64,000 bases of DNA, taken from assembly GCA_022606425.2 (NCBI GenBank), contig JAHDVF020001593.1, positions 62,001-126,000 on the forward strand. Reading direction: 5' to 3'. This document shows positions 1-15,400 of this stretch, in pieces. Position 1 is the stretch's first letter. Every line of letters begins with the position of its first letter. The translations under genes and the position numbers were made by a program. Origin of the DNA: Lepidostoma basale. Its lineage: Eukaryota > Arthropoda > Insecta > Trichoptera > Lepidostomatidae. The notes under the pieces are model-generated. The model saw only the letters and a program-made list of their open reading frames with translations, was not told the DNA's origin and searched no databases.

Positions 1-139
1 TACGGAGAAAGTGATGTATTGAATGTGAAGAATGGATTTATTTGATGTGAAATTGACATCAAAGTATTTAATATTTGTAATACGTGGAGTAAATCTCTAA
101 TGAAAATGCACTGACAATAAAACCAATTAAAAAAAATAC

Positions 140-495
140 ATGCCTTCCCATAATCTTCCGTGCTGGACATCTCATCGCTGTCATCAAGTCTCGGTAAATG
201 CTTTTTAGATAAAGATACTGCGGGGTCAATAATATTCCCGTTATTTTCAATAACTTCTCTCCCTCCGAGGAGCGTGGTGCTTCGTCCAAAATCACTGGAA
301 GCTTTCCTGTTGCCATTCCCGTTGGGAGTCGAGCTGTCCATCAGAGATAGAGAGTTGGGAATGTTAGAATCAGACGGAAAAGATTGAGGATCGTGGCTCG
401 TATCGAGGGAACAGGAGGAATTCGCCGTGTGGAAAGTATCGCAGCTGGCCATAGTTGAGTTTATAATCTGAGGGTTGTTTAGGTCTAGACTCATC
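140..495 (-). CDS. Klp98A: Kinesin exon 17, Ser/Asn-rich region before the expected PX domain
   Basis: The acceptor at 496-497 joins in frame to exon 16 (GGG codon split across the junction). The exon is polar and rich in Ser, Asn and Asp, with no recognised domain. The donor is placed at 138-139 and is the least certain junction of the gene. Positions 1-137 show no convincing further exon, so the remainder including any PX domain must be further left. Confidence 0.7.
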
Positions 496-3400
496 CTAAA
501 AAATGTTAAAACCGAGTATGAGTTACAAAATATAAATATTTTTTACAAATTTGCATTATTGTTATATTACATGTGTAAGTTGTGTTTGTGGGTGTGTATC
601 AATGTTCCCTTTAAGTTTACAAAGGTTATTTGCGGAAAACAAATTAGCTGTGCAACTTTAAAAGAAATTTTAAAAAATTGTGCGCCACCGTGGTATTTAT
701 ACCTACTAAACGAAACGGTTAATTTTGAATAATTACAGCATTATAATGTCGATTAATTTGTTTATTGAAATAGTCAATTTTATTTAATGTAATACATAAA
801 TAGAGAAACAGACATAACAATGCCAGTTCTCCTTCTCACAGTTTTCCTTATTCTAACACCCTTATATCCTAACGCTGGTGTAACTTTTGTACGCTCTGTT
901 GTAATGTATGTGCACGCACTCGGTGAGTTGTGTGTGTGCACATGCACACAGCTTAGAGAGAACACTGGTATGCATGTTTATGTGTGCTATCTATGCATGC
1001 TGTTAGCAGAATCCTAACACTAAAAAAAACGATGAAGAACTGAGAAACAAAATATTATAAAATTTTTATGAATTATTAAAAATCTTATTTGGCGTATCGG
1101 CTACATAAATTAGTAAAGCAGTCAGGTTTTTAGAAATTGAAATAAATTATTTAAGAATGAAATGTTTTACTAATTGACAAATCGTCACCTGAGAGTAAGA
1201 GGGTTCCAACTAACAAAATTTCACATTTGACTTTTTTTCGTGAAAAGGGTTCTTACTAACCTTATCTATACATACAATTAAAAAAAACATGTAATAGTAT
1301 CATCATTTTGATGTTACGAAAATAATCAAGTTCTTATTCAAAACACACGATTCACTAAAGAAGGATTCATTCAAACTTAGAACTTTATTATTCCAACTGT
1401 TGCCAGACAAAATTTACAAGTTTCTCGGTAAAAGAATCTCTGGAAATTGGAATAAAACCCTTTTATTCCAAGATACACACCCGATACCAACAAAACTTTG
1501 ACTTAATTTTTCTCAGCTTTTTACTTTTGTCAGTTCGAACCTTCTTACTCTCAGGTGATGAAATGTAATTTGATAATGCCCAATTTGACAATTTAAAAAT
1601 AACGGATGTTTCATCAATGTTCAAGAATCAATTAAACTAAATAACTTACCCTTTCTTTTTTTCTCTCATATCATTTATATCATCGGGATCCCTCTCAACA
1701 ACTGTGATTTGCCTCATGAAGCCGTCTCCCCCACCGATCATGGAGAAATTAGATTCCGTATCCGGGGTGCTGTCTTGGCCACCATTTTTCATATCAGAGG
1801 CGGCAATTTTTTCATTTTCCTCATTCTGTTCGGCCTGCAGCAGAGTCTGCTCGACTCCTGCCTCCTGGACGGCCAGCAGGGATAATTCCGCTTCGAGTTG
1901 CTGAACTTTGGTTCGGTGGGAGGCCAAACTGGCGACACGGGTCTGCAGATCTTGCTCGAGGGTTGACAGCTCCTTTTTCTAAAATTCAAATACGAAAATA
2001 AAACGGAATATGAACATAGACACAACACTGATTGCAGCAAAAATAATAAAATATGTTAAGGCTTACATGGTGGTTGACAAGATCTCTGATGGCATGGGCT
2101 GCTTCGGAATCACACTGATGAAGAAGTTGAAGAAGACTTTCTGTGGAATTCTCCGACACATCGGGGCTTGGTGTACCACTCTGCAGAGAGTAAATATATC
2201 ATTGATAAGGCAATCAATTGATAGAAAATTATAGAAGGGAAATAACATACATCATTAGCGATTGCTGTTAAAAAAAACTTTAATGTTGTTATGTGAAATA
2301 GAATTAAACTAGATTAACCTTCTTTTACTGATGCTGAATTGCTATTTAGCCGGTTTTGGCCCGTTTATGAGAGTGGTTGTCACACTCGATGTTTTTTTCA
2401 AATGTTGTGAGGGTTTGACAATTTTGTTAAATTTGTTATAACAATTAGGAAAAAACTATTATAATTGTATTTATTATTGACTTTAACTATTATTAGTTGA
2501 AGCAATATCTTATGAATTTTCATTTTTTTAGATTTCAAACGCTCATTTTGATGTGCGTGATAAATACAGGGCACCGTATTACAGGTAATTTTTTTTTATC
2601 ATAATAAGGGAAAGGTTAAAATATTGCGTAATCTTACATATTGTTCAAATATATAAGTTCATTTCTCATTTCTAAAAGATGTTAATTTTACACAATAATT
2701 ACTCCAATTATTGAATTGAAATCAGTTGGCAATATGTACAAGTAATCGCTGGTTAAAATACCGTATAAAACAAAACAAAAATGTAGTTATAAAGTGACCA
2801 CATGATTATATGGAGAATATTGAAAAACAAAAAAATACCATAAATAACACATTTTCTGCACATTCTTTTTTAATAACCTGTTAGACACCTTATACAAAGA
2901 GATTATTAACAAATTGTTTGCGGGAGTCCTTTAAACACGTCTTTGCAATACTGTTATAGTCAAGAAAGTTAGAGCGGGGGAAACGCCTAGCCCGTTTTTG
3001 TACAAATCTAATGTAAGAAAATAAATGATTTTCTTGAAAGGCTTTAACACTGTGAAATACCATAATGATTTTTTTAATGAATTGAAACACTGTTTTTTCC
3101 ACTTTTATGTTTATTTTCCTCGACATGTTTCGAAAGTTTTACACCTTAAAAAATGTCGAAAAAAATAATCTCAAAACTATGTTTTATTGATAATAAAAAT
3201 CGTAAGATGAGACATTTTTTTATTATTTAAAAACAAGCAAAAGGTTCAGAAGTTATAGCTATTCTACATGCAACTTCATTTTATTACACGAATTTGTAAA
3301 GAATGCTCGCATTAAGATGGCAAAAAAATGATCCGCAAACAATGTGTTAAAATATTAGATACATTGTTACATAATAAATAAAAACAGAAGTGTCTATGCA

Positions 3401-6400
3401 CAAGAGGAAGCATTAAAACTATTACATATCATTACGGGTATTTACCTCTGGTAAAGTAATGCCACAATCTTTGAGCTGATTGAGCTTTTCGGCGACCAGA
3501 AGATCCAACTCCTTTCTCTTTGATTCTATTTCGCAGCGGAGTGTAGAAGCGTGATTAAACTCGCAGTCCACCTTGGTCGGAAACAATAACGTTGCATACA
3601 ATACAAAACAAACAGAAATGGCGGAACTAGACGGGTAATATTGTGCACTAGGACAATAAAAAAACATAAGACTAGTTTCAAAGGTGCGTGGCATAGCACT
3701 AGGAATTCTGTACAGTAAACTTTAAATACAGTATTACCCTCATTTTAAATCCTCAAATAACAACCAATTTAATAATCCATTGGTTTACCCCGGGGCCTGG
3801 ATCGGGCAACCTGCTTCAATCATCAATACAAAGCAATAATATAAAAATTCCAGTAAGCAGATGGATTTAAGTGGAAAACTTCAAATAAATAATTTATATA
3901 TTTTTTATTAATTCAAGGTATTTGCACTGTAGAATTATAAAATAAAACACAATTTTTTCCACATTTAAGTTATTTTTCTTGGCATGTTTAGAAGGTATCA
4001 TATCTTTATCAACAAGAGAACAATATAAACATACACTATATTGTCAATCATTAACATAGTCTATATCGTTTTCTCAATGATGAGAGTATAATTCATTCAA
4101 AACGTGTTAAGAAAAATAAACTCTTAAGTGGAAAAATTTAAATCAATTTATACGTATGAAAACATCCATTTTCTAGAAGTTTCATTATATTTTACGGATA
4201 TAACATGTTTCAACTTGCTAATGGTATTATTAAATGTTGACAGTATTAGACATTTGATAATGCCTTAGAAAAGCGAAACATGTCATTCCCATAACATATT
4301 ATAAAACTTCTAGAAAACATATGTTTTCATTTGTATTATTTAACATATTATTGATCATTATTCAAGAAGCAATAAAGGTTTTCTGTAAGCTTTATAGTAT
4401 TATAAGTGTGACAGGTTTCACATTTATAGGGTATATTATTAAAATGCTTAAGCAAGTGGAAACATGTTACTTTTATCTTCACTTATTATGGAAAAAAAAT
4501 TGACATATAACCTCGCTCCCCTTTAAACTAAATAGTAAGTTTGGAACATAAATAATTCAGCAAGGAGCAACTGTCATATTTGAAATGGTTATTAATAGGA
4601 GTTAACACGTTGACTGCGGAGCACTGACCGGGACAGTGGTTCAGAGAAGAACCCAAACGGCAAACCCCTGTCCAGGTCAGGCCCTAAACCTTTCGGTTTT
4701 AAGTAAGTAGGAGGGTGTTTAGCCGTCAAGTAAAGGTTCATCAGTTCACGTCAGTCATTCATACAGAGTCAGAGCTTTAAAACCGTGCAGTATAGGGTTT
4801 TACCCTTACCATAGTTCTGGTCGGTGCTCTGTAGTCAACGTGTTAAGATTAGAAAATTTAAAATTGAGGTTTTACTGTGTGTATATTGCAAATGTGAAAA
4901 CTATTTATTTACAACAACAAAAACAAAAATTGAAATAAAAATACTATCATATATAAAAGCATAACATAAAAATATACTTGAATTCACATGTTAGCCCCTT
5001 TAGACCCGAAATAAAAAGATTTAATAATATCATAAATGTAAAAATATATATATTTATATACGCATAATAACAATGACTTGAATAAAAGTAAACGGATCAA
5101 AAAAAATTATTAAAGGCAAGATATCAGCATATAAGGTTCCCACCACCACCCGAGACTGTTATAGGACGCAGCGACGCCCTTTCGTCAGTATCGCTGCACT
5201 ATCTAGGCCTGTTCCTTGTCCATCCGGGACTTATTTAATTTAGCCATTTCTTGTCATCAATCAAAAAGATGACAGACCATATTTAATCTATTCTTTTAAC
5301 CTTATATATCTCCCGGCAGTGTGAAAGCAATAGGACCCAGACACAATTTTACAGGAGAACAAAAACAAAGTTTTCAAATCTTCTGCCATTATTATTATAA
5401 GAGCCAGCTAGTAGATATAATGGACCGTGTTTTCAAACTAAAATGAAAATGGGCAGGACATGTTGCCAGACAGGGAACAGAGAGATGGGCACCCAGAGTT
5501 TTGACGTGGAGACCGTGGGAAGAAAAAAGGAGTATCGGTCGACCTCAAAAAAGATGGGCTGACGACCTAATTCCAGCCGAGGGAAGAAGATGGATGAGTC
5601 ACACAGGAATAGAGAAAAATGGAGAACGTTTGAAGAGGCCTACATTCAGCAGTGGTGAGATGGCGAAAGAAGAAGAAGATAAGAGATATATCCTTTTACC
5701 ACATCAAAGATTGTAATATTTTAAGAGTTTTATGAAACAAACTTCAAAGATGCAATAAAAGAGAAATACACCCTGTTGCCATCTCACAATTAATATTTTG
5801 TCTAAAAGAACATTAAAATATATTTGATAAATTATCCAAAATCTATCTTTATTTAGGACATAGAATGTGTAATTTTTAACTCTACACTACAATAGGAATG
5901 GATGTTTTCCCAAACCGGTCTTATACAATGGACTGAATGAACAAAACAAATATATATTTACTTTTGTATGAAGCACATAATTTATGGTGCGATATTATTG
6001 AATAATACACTTGAAAATTACATAAACCGTTTTATTCGTTATAAACACCAACCGGTTTAGCCCCCTTATTCTGTTACCCTGACGAAGTCCCGGCGGGAGC
6101 GAAACTGGGTTGGTGTTTATGGTTGGTGAAACAAATAACTGGTTTATATACAAATTTTACGTGTGTTATTATATTTCAAAGATATATTTATACATATTAT
6201 TTATAATATAATGTATAAATTTCTATACAAATTACAATATTTTTAGACAAACGTGTAATACATTAAAATATATATTTACATCTGACTAACCCACCATTTT
6301 AAAGGTTTTTAAGGATGTAACCCATTTTAAAACCTTAAAAACTGAAAAATACCGATCAACCCGAAACAAAAAGTTTATGAAGCCTGTGTTCTGCCAGATG

Positions 6401-9400
6401 GTACTTATGGTCTTGAAACTATAACATTGTCCAAACAAAGTGCCGAGAAACTACGAGTGACCCAAAGAGCCATGGAAAGAGCCATGTTAGGAATAAGCCT
6501 AAGAGACAGAGTTAAAAACGATACAGTGAGAGAAAAAACAAAGGTCACTGATCATCCACCGAGTAGCGACTCTAAAATGGCAATGGGCAGGTCATGTAAC
6601 CAGAAGCTCAGACAAAAAATGGACAAGAAGACTGTTAACTTAGAGACCGTGGACGGCAAAGAGAAGTACAGGGTGACCGCAACTGCGGTGGAAGGATAAT
6701 CTGAACAGACATGTCCGAATAAACTAGATGCAGTCTGTACAAGACAGAGTGACATGGAAGCGAATGGAGGAGGCCTTTGTCCAGGAGCGAATGGGAATAG
6801 ACTGAGAAAGAAGAAGAAGAACTCACCATTACACCGGAAGAGTAGGTAGAGAAGATGGATGGAAGTCACAGTGTTCTATAATATCTCTCTAGCTTCCTCT
6901 ATATTCACTTTTTGATTACTCGAATTTCACTGCTCACACTTCTTGTATTTAATCATTCTTCCCTCATCCCTTTGTTCCATATTTTTAAACCATCTTTGTG
7001 ACCCTTAATTTATTTTTAATGAGAATACATTCATTGGGCTTACATTCTTATTTGTTTGTTTGGTATTCTATCACACATCATCTTTCTGCATATTATTTTA
7101 AGTGATCTCATTTCTATAGTATTAATCCTACTTTCATCATTCTATTATCAACCCCAACCTTTAGTTCCATATGTAAATATATATTTAGGCTAGTTTTAGG
7201 TGTGTATGACAAGTAAAAAAAAAATAGAAAATTAAATAATGTAATAGCTAAGTTAAAAATTTACAGACTTGACAAAACAAAATATAAAGTATATTGGTAC
7301 ACTAAAGAAGCTTGAAAATAAATATATCTACAAACTACAACTACGGGAAAAAACATAAGACCTAAAGAAATAAAGCTTAAATAAGTAAATAAATTTAATT
7401 CACCATTTGCTGATGGTTGTCTTTGAGGGAGAGCAGTCGCTTCTGTCTGCCGCTAAGTTCCTTCTGTCTCTCTTTTAGCGCCTTCCTGCTCGCTCCCCAT
7501 CCCCGCTCCAGGGCCCTCCAGTCAGAAGACAGTTGGCGGCACTGCGATGCGTATTCTTCTTCCATCTGCTGCCTCTCCTGAAATTCATTTGTTATTAATA
7601 ATAAATAAAGCAATCTCGTAACTTGAAACTGACATAATATGATTAAATTTTCAGAACTGGTGGTGAAGTAAGGTCAACAGACCAATGAAAAGGAAATAAT
7701 GTGAGCTCTTCTGAAACTAAAATCTAATTTCAGATTAAACAATATTCGAACAATCATAAGATTTGGGAAAGGAAAAAATTGAGGTTTTACTGTGTGTATA
7801 TTGTGAGAAACTTTATTTATTAAATATACATCAAAAAATATTATTAATTAAATGTATTATTAATTAAATATACAAACAATAACAACAACAAACCATCTCG
7901 TCATTTCTTCACAGGGGTAGGCAGAGAGAATGGACTGCCATACTACTCTATCCTTACACACCTCGTTAGCTTCCTCCATATTCATACACGCACATCGATT
8001 CTTCCGACTTCTAATATGACCAACCTTTAAATTTTTATTAATTTGGTCATGCCATGTTTTCATCAGTCTACCTTGACTCCATACTCCATTTACATCGCTA
8101 ACTTATACCTTCTTAAACATTCTTTCTCCATCCATGTGATCCATATGTCCGAACCAACGCAGCGATCTTTTCATAATACCTTATTCCGCTCTACCAGCAT
8201 TTGAAATTCTGTCATACATCGTTCTACCACACATACGTCTTAGGGACCTCATGATACCACATTTATTCTGCTCTCATCCTTCTTCTGCCAGTTCCATGCT
8301 TTGTTTCCATACATAACTACAATAAAAACAAAAATACTTATTAAATAATGTAGATATTAAGAGTGGTACAAATTCTCCTTCCAAATTTACAATGGAATTC
8401 CACAGTGTTAATGCCTTAACCTTCAATAAACAATCAGAAGAAATTTTTATAAAATTTCTTAAATAATAAAAATTATATTATTTTTTAAATGAACAAATTA
8501 AACGGCAACTTTTCCTTTTTCCATTAAAGATGGCAATACGTAATGGACTTCTAGACTCGTATATACTAAGTTTAAATGTGTGATCGGAAAATGGGCAAAG
8601 CTGGAAATATTAAGTACCACTAAAAAGAAAAATGACTTAATAGAGCCCAATAAAGAATGTAAGTAGATGAATATATCCATAATCTTTATACAATTTAAAT
8701 AATTAATATTTGTGCATAAGAATGAAAGAAATAAAAAATAATAATAAAATATCCAAAACAAACATACTTCATCGAGTCTCTTCTGAGCCTCCTGTAGTTG
8801 TTCCTTTTCTTTATGCCATCTCCTCTCCTTCTCTTGCTGCTCCTGTTGGAATGACTCCCTCTCCTTCATCAGCTCCAAGCGCTGGGCCTCCAGTTCATCT
8901 GCCCGCATGTCTGCCTCTATGTCACTACGTAACAAAAATTAAAGTTGTAAAATAATGGATTGATTTTTTGATTGAAAACTTTATTTTATCTCACGAAAGA
9001 ATCAACATGATGAAAGATGAATAAATTATTTCAGTGGATGGTTCATTACTTGTGCCTACCCCTTCGGGGAGACTGCGTGATAGTTAGTAAGTCTAGTACC
9101 AGTAAGAAATAATCTTCAAGTGAATCAGTTAACACATTCGCTGCTTAATATAATACCTAAAAATTATAAATACATATGCTGAATGCTACGAAACGTGAAT
9201 TCTGCTTCTAACTAAACGCCTTGCGGTGTACTGTGTGGTTATTGGCGGACATTGTATCAAACTATTAAAAAATTTGTTGATACACACACTAAATTAGCAA
9301 GACTCGGGATCATCTATGAGAGTAGGCTGACTTTTCGTGCACATATTGAGAGGATTTGTGGCACTGCACTGAGGATGTTGGGCTTCATCGTCTGGACCGG

Positions 9401-12400
9401 CAGAGTTTTCAGGGATCCTCATGTGCTCAATGTCCTATACTACACATTGGTTCGGAGCAGACTCAAAAGTGGTTCTGTGATATGGAGTCCTCACGAGGCG
9501 AGATATTCCGTTATGCTGGAGAGGGTTCAGAAATTTTTTCTGAGGTTTCTCTACATGAGGGAGTATGGTAGCTATCCGTGGCTCTATCTCACAGCATTTC
9601 TTTTGGGAATGCTTGTGGCCAACTCTCTGCAGGTTTGAAGAGATGGGCATCTCATAACCCATTTCTTTAGATTACTCAGGGGATATTTCGAAAACTCGGC
9701 CGTGCTGGAGGGTGTTGGGCTTTTTGTCCCTGATAGATATCTCCGACAGCGACAGCATAGATTGTTTTACCTACAGGCCGCCAGAACCAATCTGCCTAAG
9801 GTGACACCGGTGGGAAGAGCAATTAATCTGCTGAACGCGGTCTCCTCGGAGATCGACGTCTTTCATATTAGTGAAAGTACGTTCAGAAGGCAAATACTCT
9901 TTAAATCTGGAGAGTATCCTGTCTTCCTAATGTTGAACCATCTCTCATGCGTTTCTGGTAGTATACTATACACAATATATTATTTTACCTGTTTTCAATA
10001 GATGCCTTAAATATTAATTTTGTAATGTCTGTTGATGAAATAAACTGATTAAATTTGATTTGATTTGAAAGACGCAAACATGCATCCTCAGCGTGACTAC
10101 AAACTATACTTTGATGCGGATATGCGTCATCAACACTCAACGGGTTAATATGGAAATGTTAATTACTCACCCTACGACGCTGGCCAGGTTTTCGGAGCTG
10201 GCGGCTAGATCAGTGGTGGACCACGAGAGCAGAGAGAGACGAGACAGGTTCATGCAAGATGTGGAACCCTCCTTGCGCAGCTTAGCTGCCTCTGCTGGGT
10301 CGTTGTAGCGGAACATGTTGGTCCGCCCCAGCAGCAAGATGCATCCTGTAAATATGCTCATATGATTCTAGTTCCATGGGTTCTTAACATTAATAACATT
10401 TATTCATCTCATATCATTTTATGGGTTCCTACTAGCAAGCGGATGTGTATATAGATGTTCTTCTTGTTTACCTTGACTAAGTTTGGCAGGTTTGTCAATA
10501 AGAACTGTATTCAGCCAGCACTGTGCATTGGGGTTGGGATGGATTGTGGCAACTCCGTCCTGCAAACTTATCCGGCAATGTTCCGGCAATACACCGCCTC
10601 CTGTAAGGATAATGTCGGGCATGGTCTCGCATTCCTCACTGCCAATGAATGTTTCTCCTTCCTGAAATCCAATTATTATGTAAAATGGTTGATTTATATT
10701 GACAAGACGACAAATAAAAATATATTAAATATATATTTATTGTTTCATAATCAATGGTGAAAAAATTCAATACTTGCATATTATTAATATTGTCAAAGTT
10801 CTAGAAAATATACGTTTTCATCCATATTAAATCTTAAATTCTTTTAAAAAAATAGGAGCAAAAATATTAAAGATTATGAGCCAACCTTAAGATGGTACAG
10901 TGTCACTCCCGTGGACAGTAGGTTGTCATCTATTCCCACCAGGTGAGGCATATCGGAATCCAGGACTACGCCGAGTCCGCTCTTGCGCAGTCCTAGCGCC
11001 TTCTGCTCACGCAGAATCTGCTGAGTCTCACGCCACTTCTCCGTCCACTTTTCAGTCAGTACCTTCTCCTGCGCCTCCTTGCGCTGGAGGGTGGCTAGGA
11101 CGGCTGGCTCGTTGTCAATTAAATCCTAGAACATAAAAAAATATTTTGCATGAATTAAATAGATTCAGTAATGAGATATCCAATTATGAACTATAGAAGT
11201 CTATTTCACCATAGACAAACTATCTACATCATTATAAATCTCATAAAAATATGAACAGGACATTATGTGTTATGTTATTTTAACTAACTAACTAACTAAC
11301 CATCACGCCGTCTCCCCGAAGGGGTAGGCAGAAAGAATGGACTGCCACACTTTTCTTTCCTGACATATTTCTCTCCCTTCCTCAACATTCATACATCGTG
11401 TCATGCACGCGCGTCGATTTCTCTGACTCCTCACATGGCCACATTCAATATTTGATTTATTTGATCGTGCCACGTTTTCCTCGGTCTTCCTCTATTTCTG
11501 GTTCCATTTACATCATTAATTTATAATTTTTTTACCATTCTTTCTTCATTCATTCTTTCCATATGTCCAAACCATCTTAATGATCCTTTCATTATTTTGT
11601 TTATGACACTATCATTCGCACCGCATTTACTTCTTATATTTTCATTCGACACTATCATACACAGAGTATCTACACATTCGTCTAAGAGATCTCATTTCTA
11701 CTGCATTTATTCTACTTTTATCCTTCTTTTGCCAGTTCCATGCTTCCCTTCCATACATAAGGGTCAGTAGAAGAACATCATTGTGCACTGCCATTCTAGC
11801 TTTTTTGGATAGGTTTTTGTTTGCGATGACAACTTTAAGTGCACCATCACTTTGTTGCCTGCCCCAACGCTTCTTTTAATATCCCTCTCCACTCGCCCAT
11901 CTCTTGTAAACATACTACCTAAATACACGAACTCAACTACTTGCTCCAAATTTGCACCATTCACGCTAATGTTGCAGACTATATTATATATTATTAAAAC
12001 TAACTAACTAACTAACCATCACGCCGTCTCCCCGAAAGGGTAGGCAGAAAGAATGGACTGTCACACTTTTACTGATGCGGCACTCCATCCTTCTCTTTTT
12101 TATTATATCTTTATTATTTTATTAATTTATTTTATATCATTGTATTTCATATTATTTGTTTTAGATTTATTTTGTGGACGTTGGACGATCGAAATGTGCG
12201 TAGGAGATGGGCACGGCGTAAAAAAGAACAGTGGAGAGCCGGCCACATAGGGTCTCATGTCTATCAGGTTTGTTTAGATCACATACATTTATTATACATT
12301 ACTCGTAGTGTCTGGATTCGACTGGGAATATTTTTTGCACACCGAGATAAAGCTAAATTAATGGCACGGCTTACAAATTTGGCGGTGGTCGTAAGAATCG

Positions 12401-15400
12401 TGGGTGATGGGTGTGCACTTTTTACACCGTGCATACGAAACTACAGTAGAAGGTTTTTGTGTCGCTCTCCGCCCAAAAACCCATGCTACCTGCAACTATG
12501 ACCACCTGCACTTCAACCAGCCGACAAAATACAAAAAAAGACTGTTGTCGGCAACCAAAGGGTGAAGAATACTCACAACATGAAGTCCAATTTGAGATCT
12601 GAGTTTCTCAATCTCCTCGCGCAGTTCCCGAATGAGTTTAACATTCGGATCCTCGTTGATGGTCGGCTTGTTGATGATATTCTTGGCTCTGTTGGCATAT
12701 CTCAGGGTCGATAAAGTCTCCCCATAATTGCAATCAGCAGGAGATATCTGGAAATAATATGTAACACATTGAAAACTAGATATAAAAATGAAACCGGTGC
12801 TATGCAACAGAGACCTACCCAACCAATTAATTAATAATGTGAAACAGTTAATTGCACCCATATTGTTCTGCGGTATGGAAACATGAACCTTGGCAAAAGT
12901 TATGACCAAAAAGCTGCCTTTGAAATATTTATATATCGTAGAATGTTAAAAATATCATAGACAGAGTCACAAAAGAGGAAGTTCTGTAGCGATTGAAGAA
13001 AGAAAAACAAATTATCATCATCATATAGCACAGGAAATTGGAATACTTCGGGCACGTTATGAGAAATGATAAATACAAAGTGCTGCAAATGATTATCCAA
13101 GGTAAAATTAATGGAAACGAAATGTTGGGAAAAGAAGAAAACCTATGAAAATGATTCAATTGCAGCACAATGTCCATGTTTAGAACTGCTGAATCAAAAG
13201 TAAAATTACTAACTAACTAACCAACCTTGGCGATGAGGTTCGCAACCCATCACACCGCGTCTCTCACGTTGGCGAAAAGAGAAGAATGGAGTGCAGCATC
13301 GATTAAAGTGTTGCAGTCCATTCTTTCTGTCTACCCTTTCGGGGAAACGGCGTGATGGTTAGTTAGTTAGTTAGTTAGTTAACTAACCAACCATCACGCC
13401 GTCTCCCCAAAAGGGTAGGCAGAAAGAATGGACTGCCACACTTTTCTTTCCTGACATATTTCTCTCGATTTCTCAACATTCATACATTGTGTCATGCACG
13501 CACGTCGATTTCTCTGACTGACTCCTCATGTGGCCCACATTCAATATTTGATTTATTTGATCGTGCCACGTTTTCCTCGGTCTTCCTCTATTTCTGGTTC
13601 CATTTACATCGTTAACATTTTTTTACCATTCTTTATTCATTCATTCTTAACATATGTCCAAACCATCTTAATGATCCTCTCATTATTTTGTTCATAACAC
13701 CATCATTCGCACCGCATTCACTTCTTATGTTTTCATTCGACACTCTATCATACACAGAGAATCCACACATTTGTCTAAGAGATCTCATTTCTACTGCATT
13801 TATTCTACTTTCATCCATCTTTTGCCAGTTCCATGTTTTTCTTCCATACATAAGAAGAACACCATTGTGCACTGCCATTCTAGTTTTTTTGAATATGTTT
13901 TTGTTTGCGATGACTACTTTAAGTCCGCCCTAACCGTTCTTTCAATATCCCTCTCCACTCGCCCACCTTTTGTAAACATACTACCCAAATACACGAACTC
14001 ACCTACTTGCTCCAAATTAAAAATACCCGTGATGTATATCCTCCGATGAGAAAGGAACACGAAGAAAATTGGATGAATGGCTCTAATAAGGTGTTTTGTA
14101 GTGTATTTTGGTCAGTCAAGCCGTGGCGCTTAAAATTCAAGTACTTGAAATACACAAATATTAGTTCCAATTTTTGTCATACAGACCAGCTGCACCAAAA
14201 GACATAAATATTTCTTCTTCCGGTGTACTCACAATTTTCGGAAGATCACTCTAATTTAAAATAATTAGTCTGCGTTCCAAACATATGTTTTTTTTTTCAC
14301 ATAGACAGAACAAACACATTTAATTTTTAATTAACAATCAAAACACACCGGCCACCTTCGACTACAAGTCTTGCATAATGAATGATTTTTTTGTTTAAAT
14401 TATCTTGAAATAACCTCTTTATAAAGTTTATCATAATATGCAGATAATTTAAATAAAATTTATCATTAATTGCAAAACATGTGTACGTAAAATGCATTAT
14501 TTTCGTTTCTTGGTTTCGTTCATCTCATAAAAAAGTGAAAAAGAATGTGATTTCTACAGACAGTAAACAAATGATCCTGTTTATCTATATGAAACCGTAT
14601 CATGCCATGTTTTCCTTACCCGTCCTCAGCTTAATTTTCCTTTCACACTGCTTGTATACAGCTTTTTAATATATTTTTTCTCTCATCCATTCGTTTCATT
14701 GGTCAAAACTAGTCCAAGTTAGCATATAAATTGGAGTGACATCTCCAGGCGTTATCTAGCAGTGCGTTAATGGCGGTAGCCTTTCACATTGCGTTAATAA
14801 AAAAGATCTTCTGCTTAATGCTTAAATCTAATCTTCATAGATGGCTCTAGTGGGTAGATTGAAACTAACATGTGAAGTTTGGTGTTACATATTAACATAT
14901 ATACAACTTCCAAAAATTTGTCAGACATGGCGGTCGTAAGAAGAGTGGAATGGGGAATGTTGTATTATATAAAGCGTGCGCTTAACCCAACCAATGATAG
15001 GTCGTAAGTCCTGTAAACACCTCGATCACCATATTCTGTTTCCAATTTGCATCTTCGTCTCTATTGAGATACAATTAATCCTTGAATTGATAACCCACAC
15101 TCGGGTAAATAAAATCCAGTATTCGTCTACAAGTATTTGTATACATTCAAAAACTAACTAAATAACCATCACACAGTCTCCCCGAAATGGTAGGCAGAAA
15201 GAATGAACTGTCACGCTTTTACTGATTCTTTCATATATAATTCTTACATATATATTCTTACATATATAATTTCAAAATGTTGTATAAATGATTTTATTTT
15301 ATTTTACTAAGGTTGCAATCTTCTGCCTTACATTCTTTCCTTATTTGTCATTATCATTCGGTATTCCATCATTTATAGTTTTCCTGCACATTCTTCTCAG

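Noticed and set aside
9133..10142. A TTAA element enclosing the Jockey-like LINE
   Set aside because: TTAA pairs exist at 9129-9132 and 10143-10146 region, but the ends agree at only about half the positions, near chance.
12172..12501. A 109-codon open frame as a host gene
   Set aside because: No recognisable domain, located in a kinesin intron beside LINE pieces; reported only as unassigned sequence.
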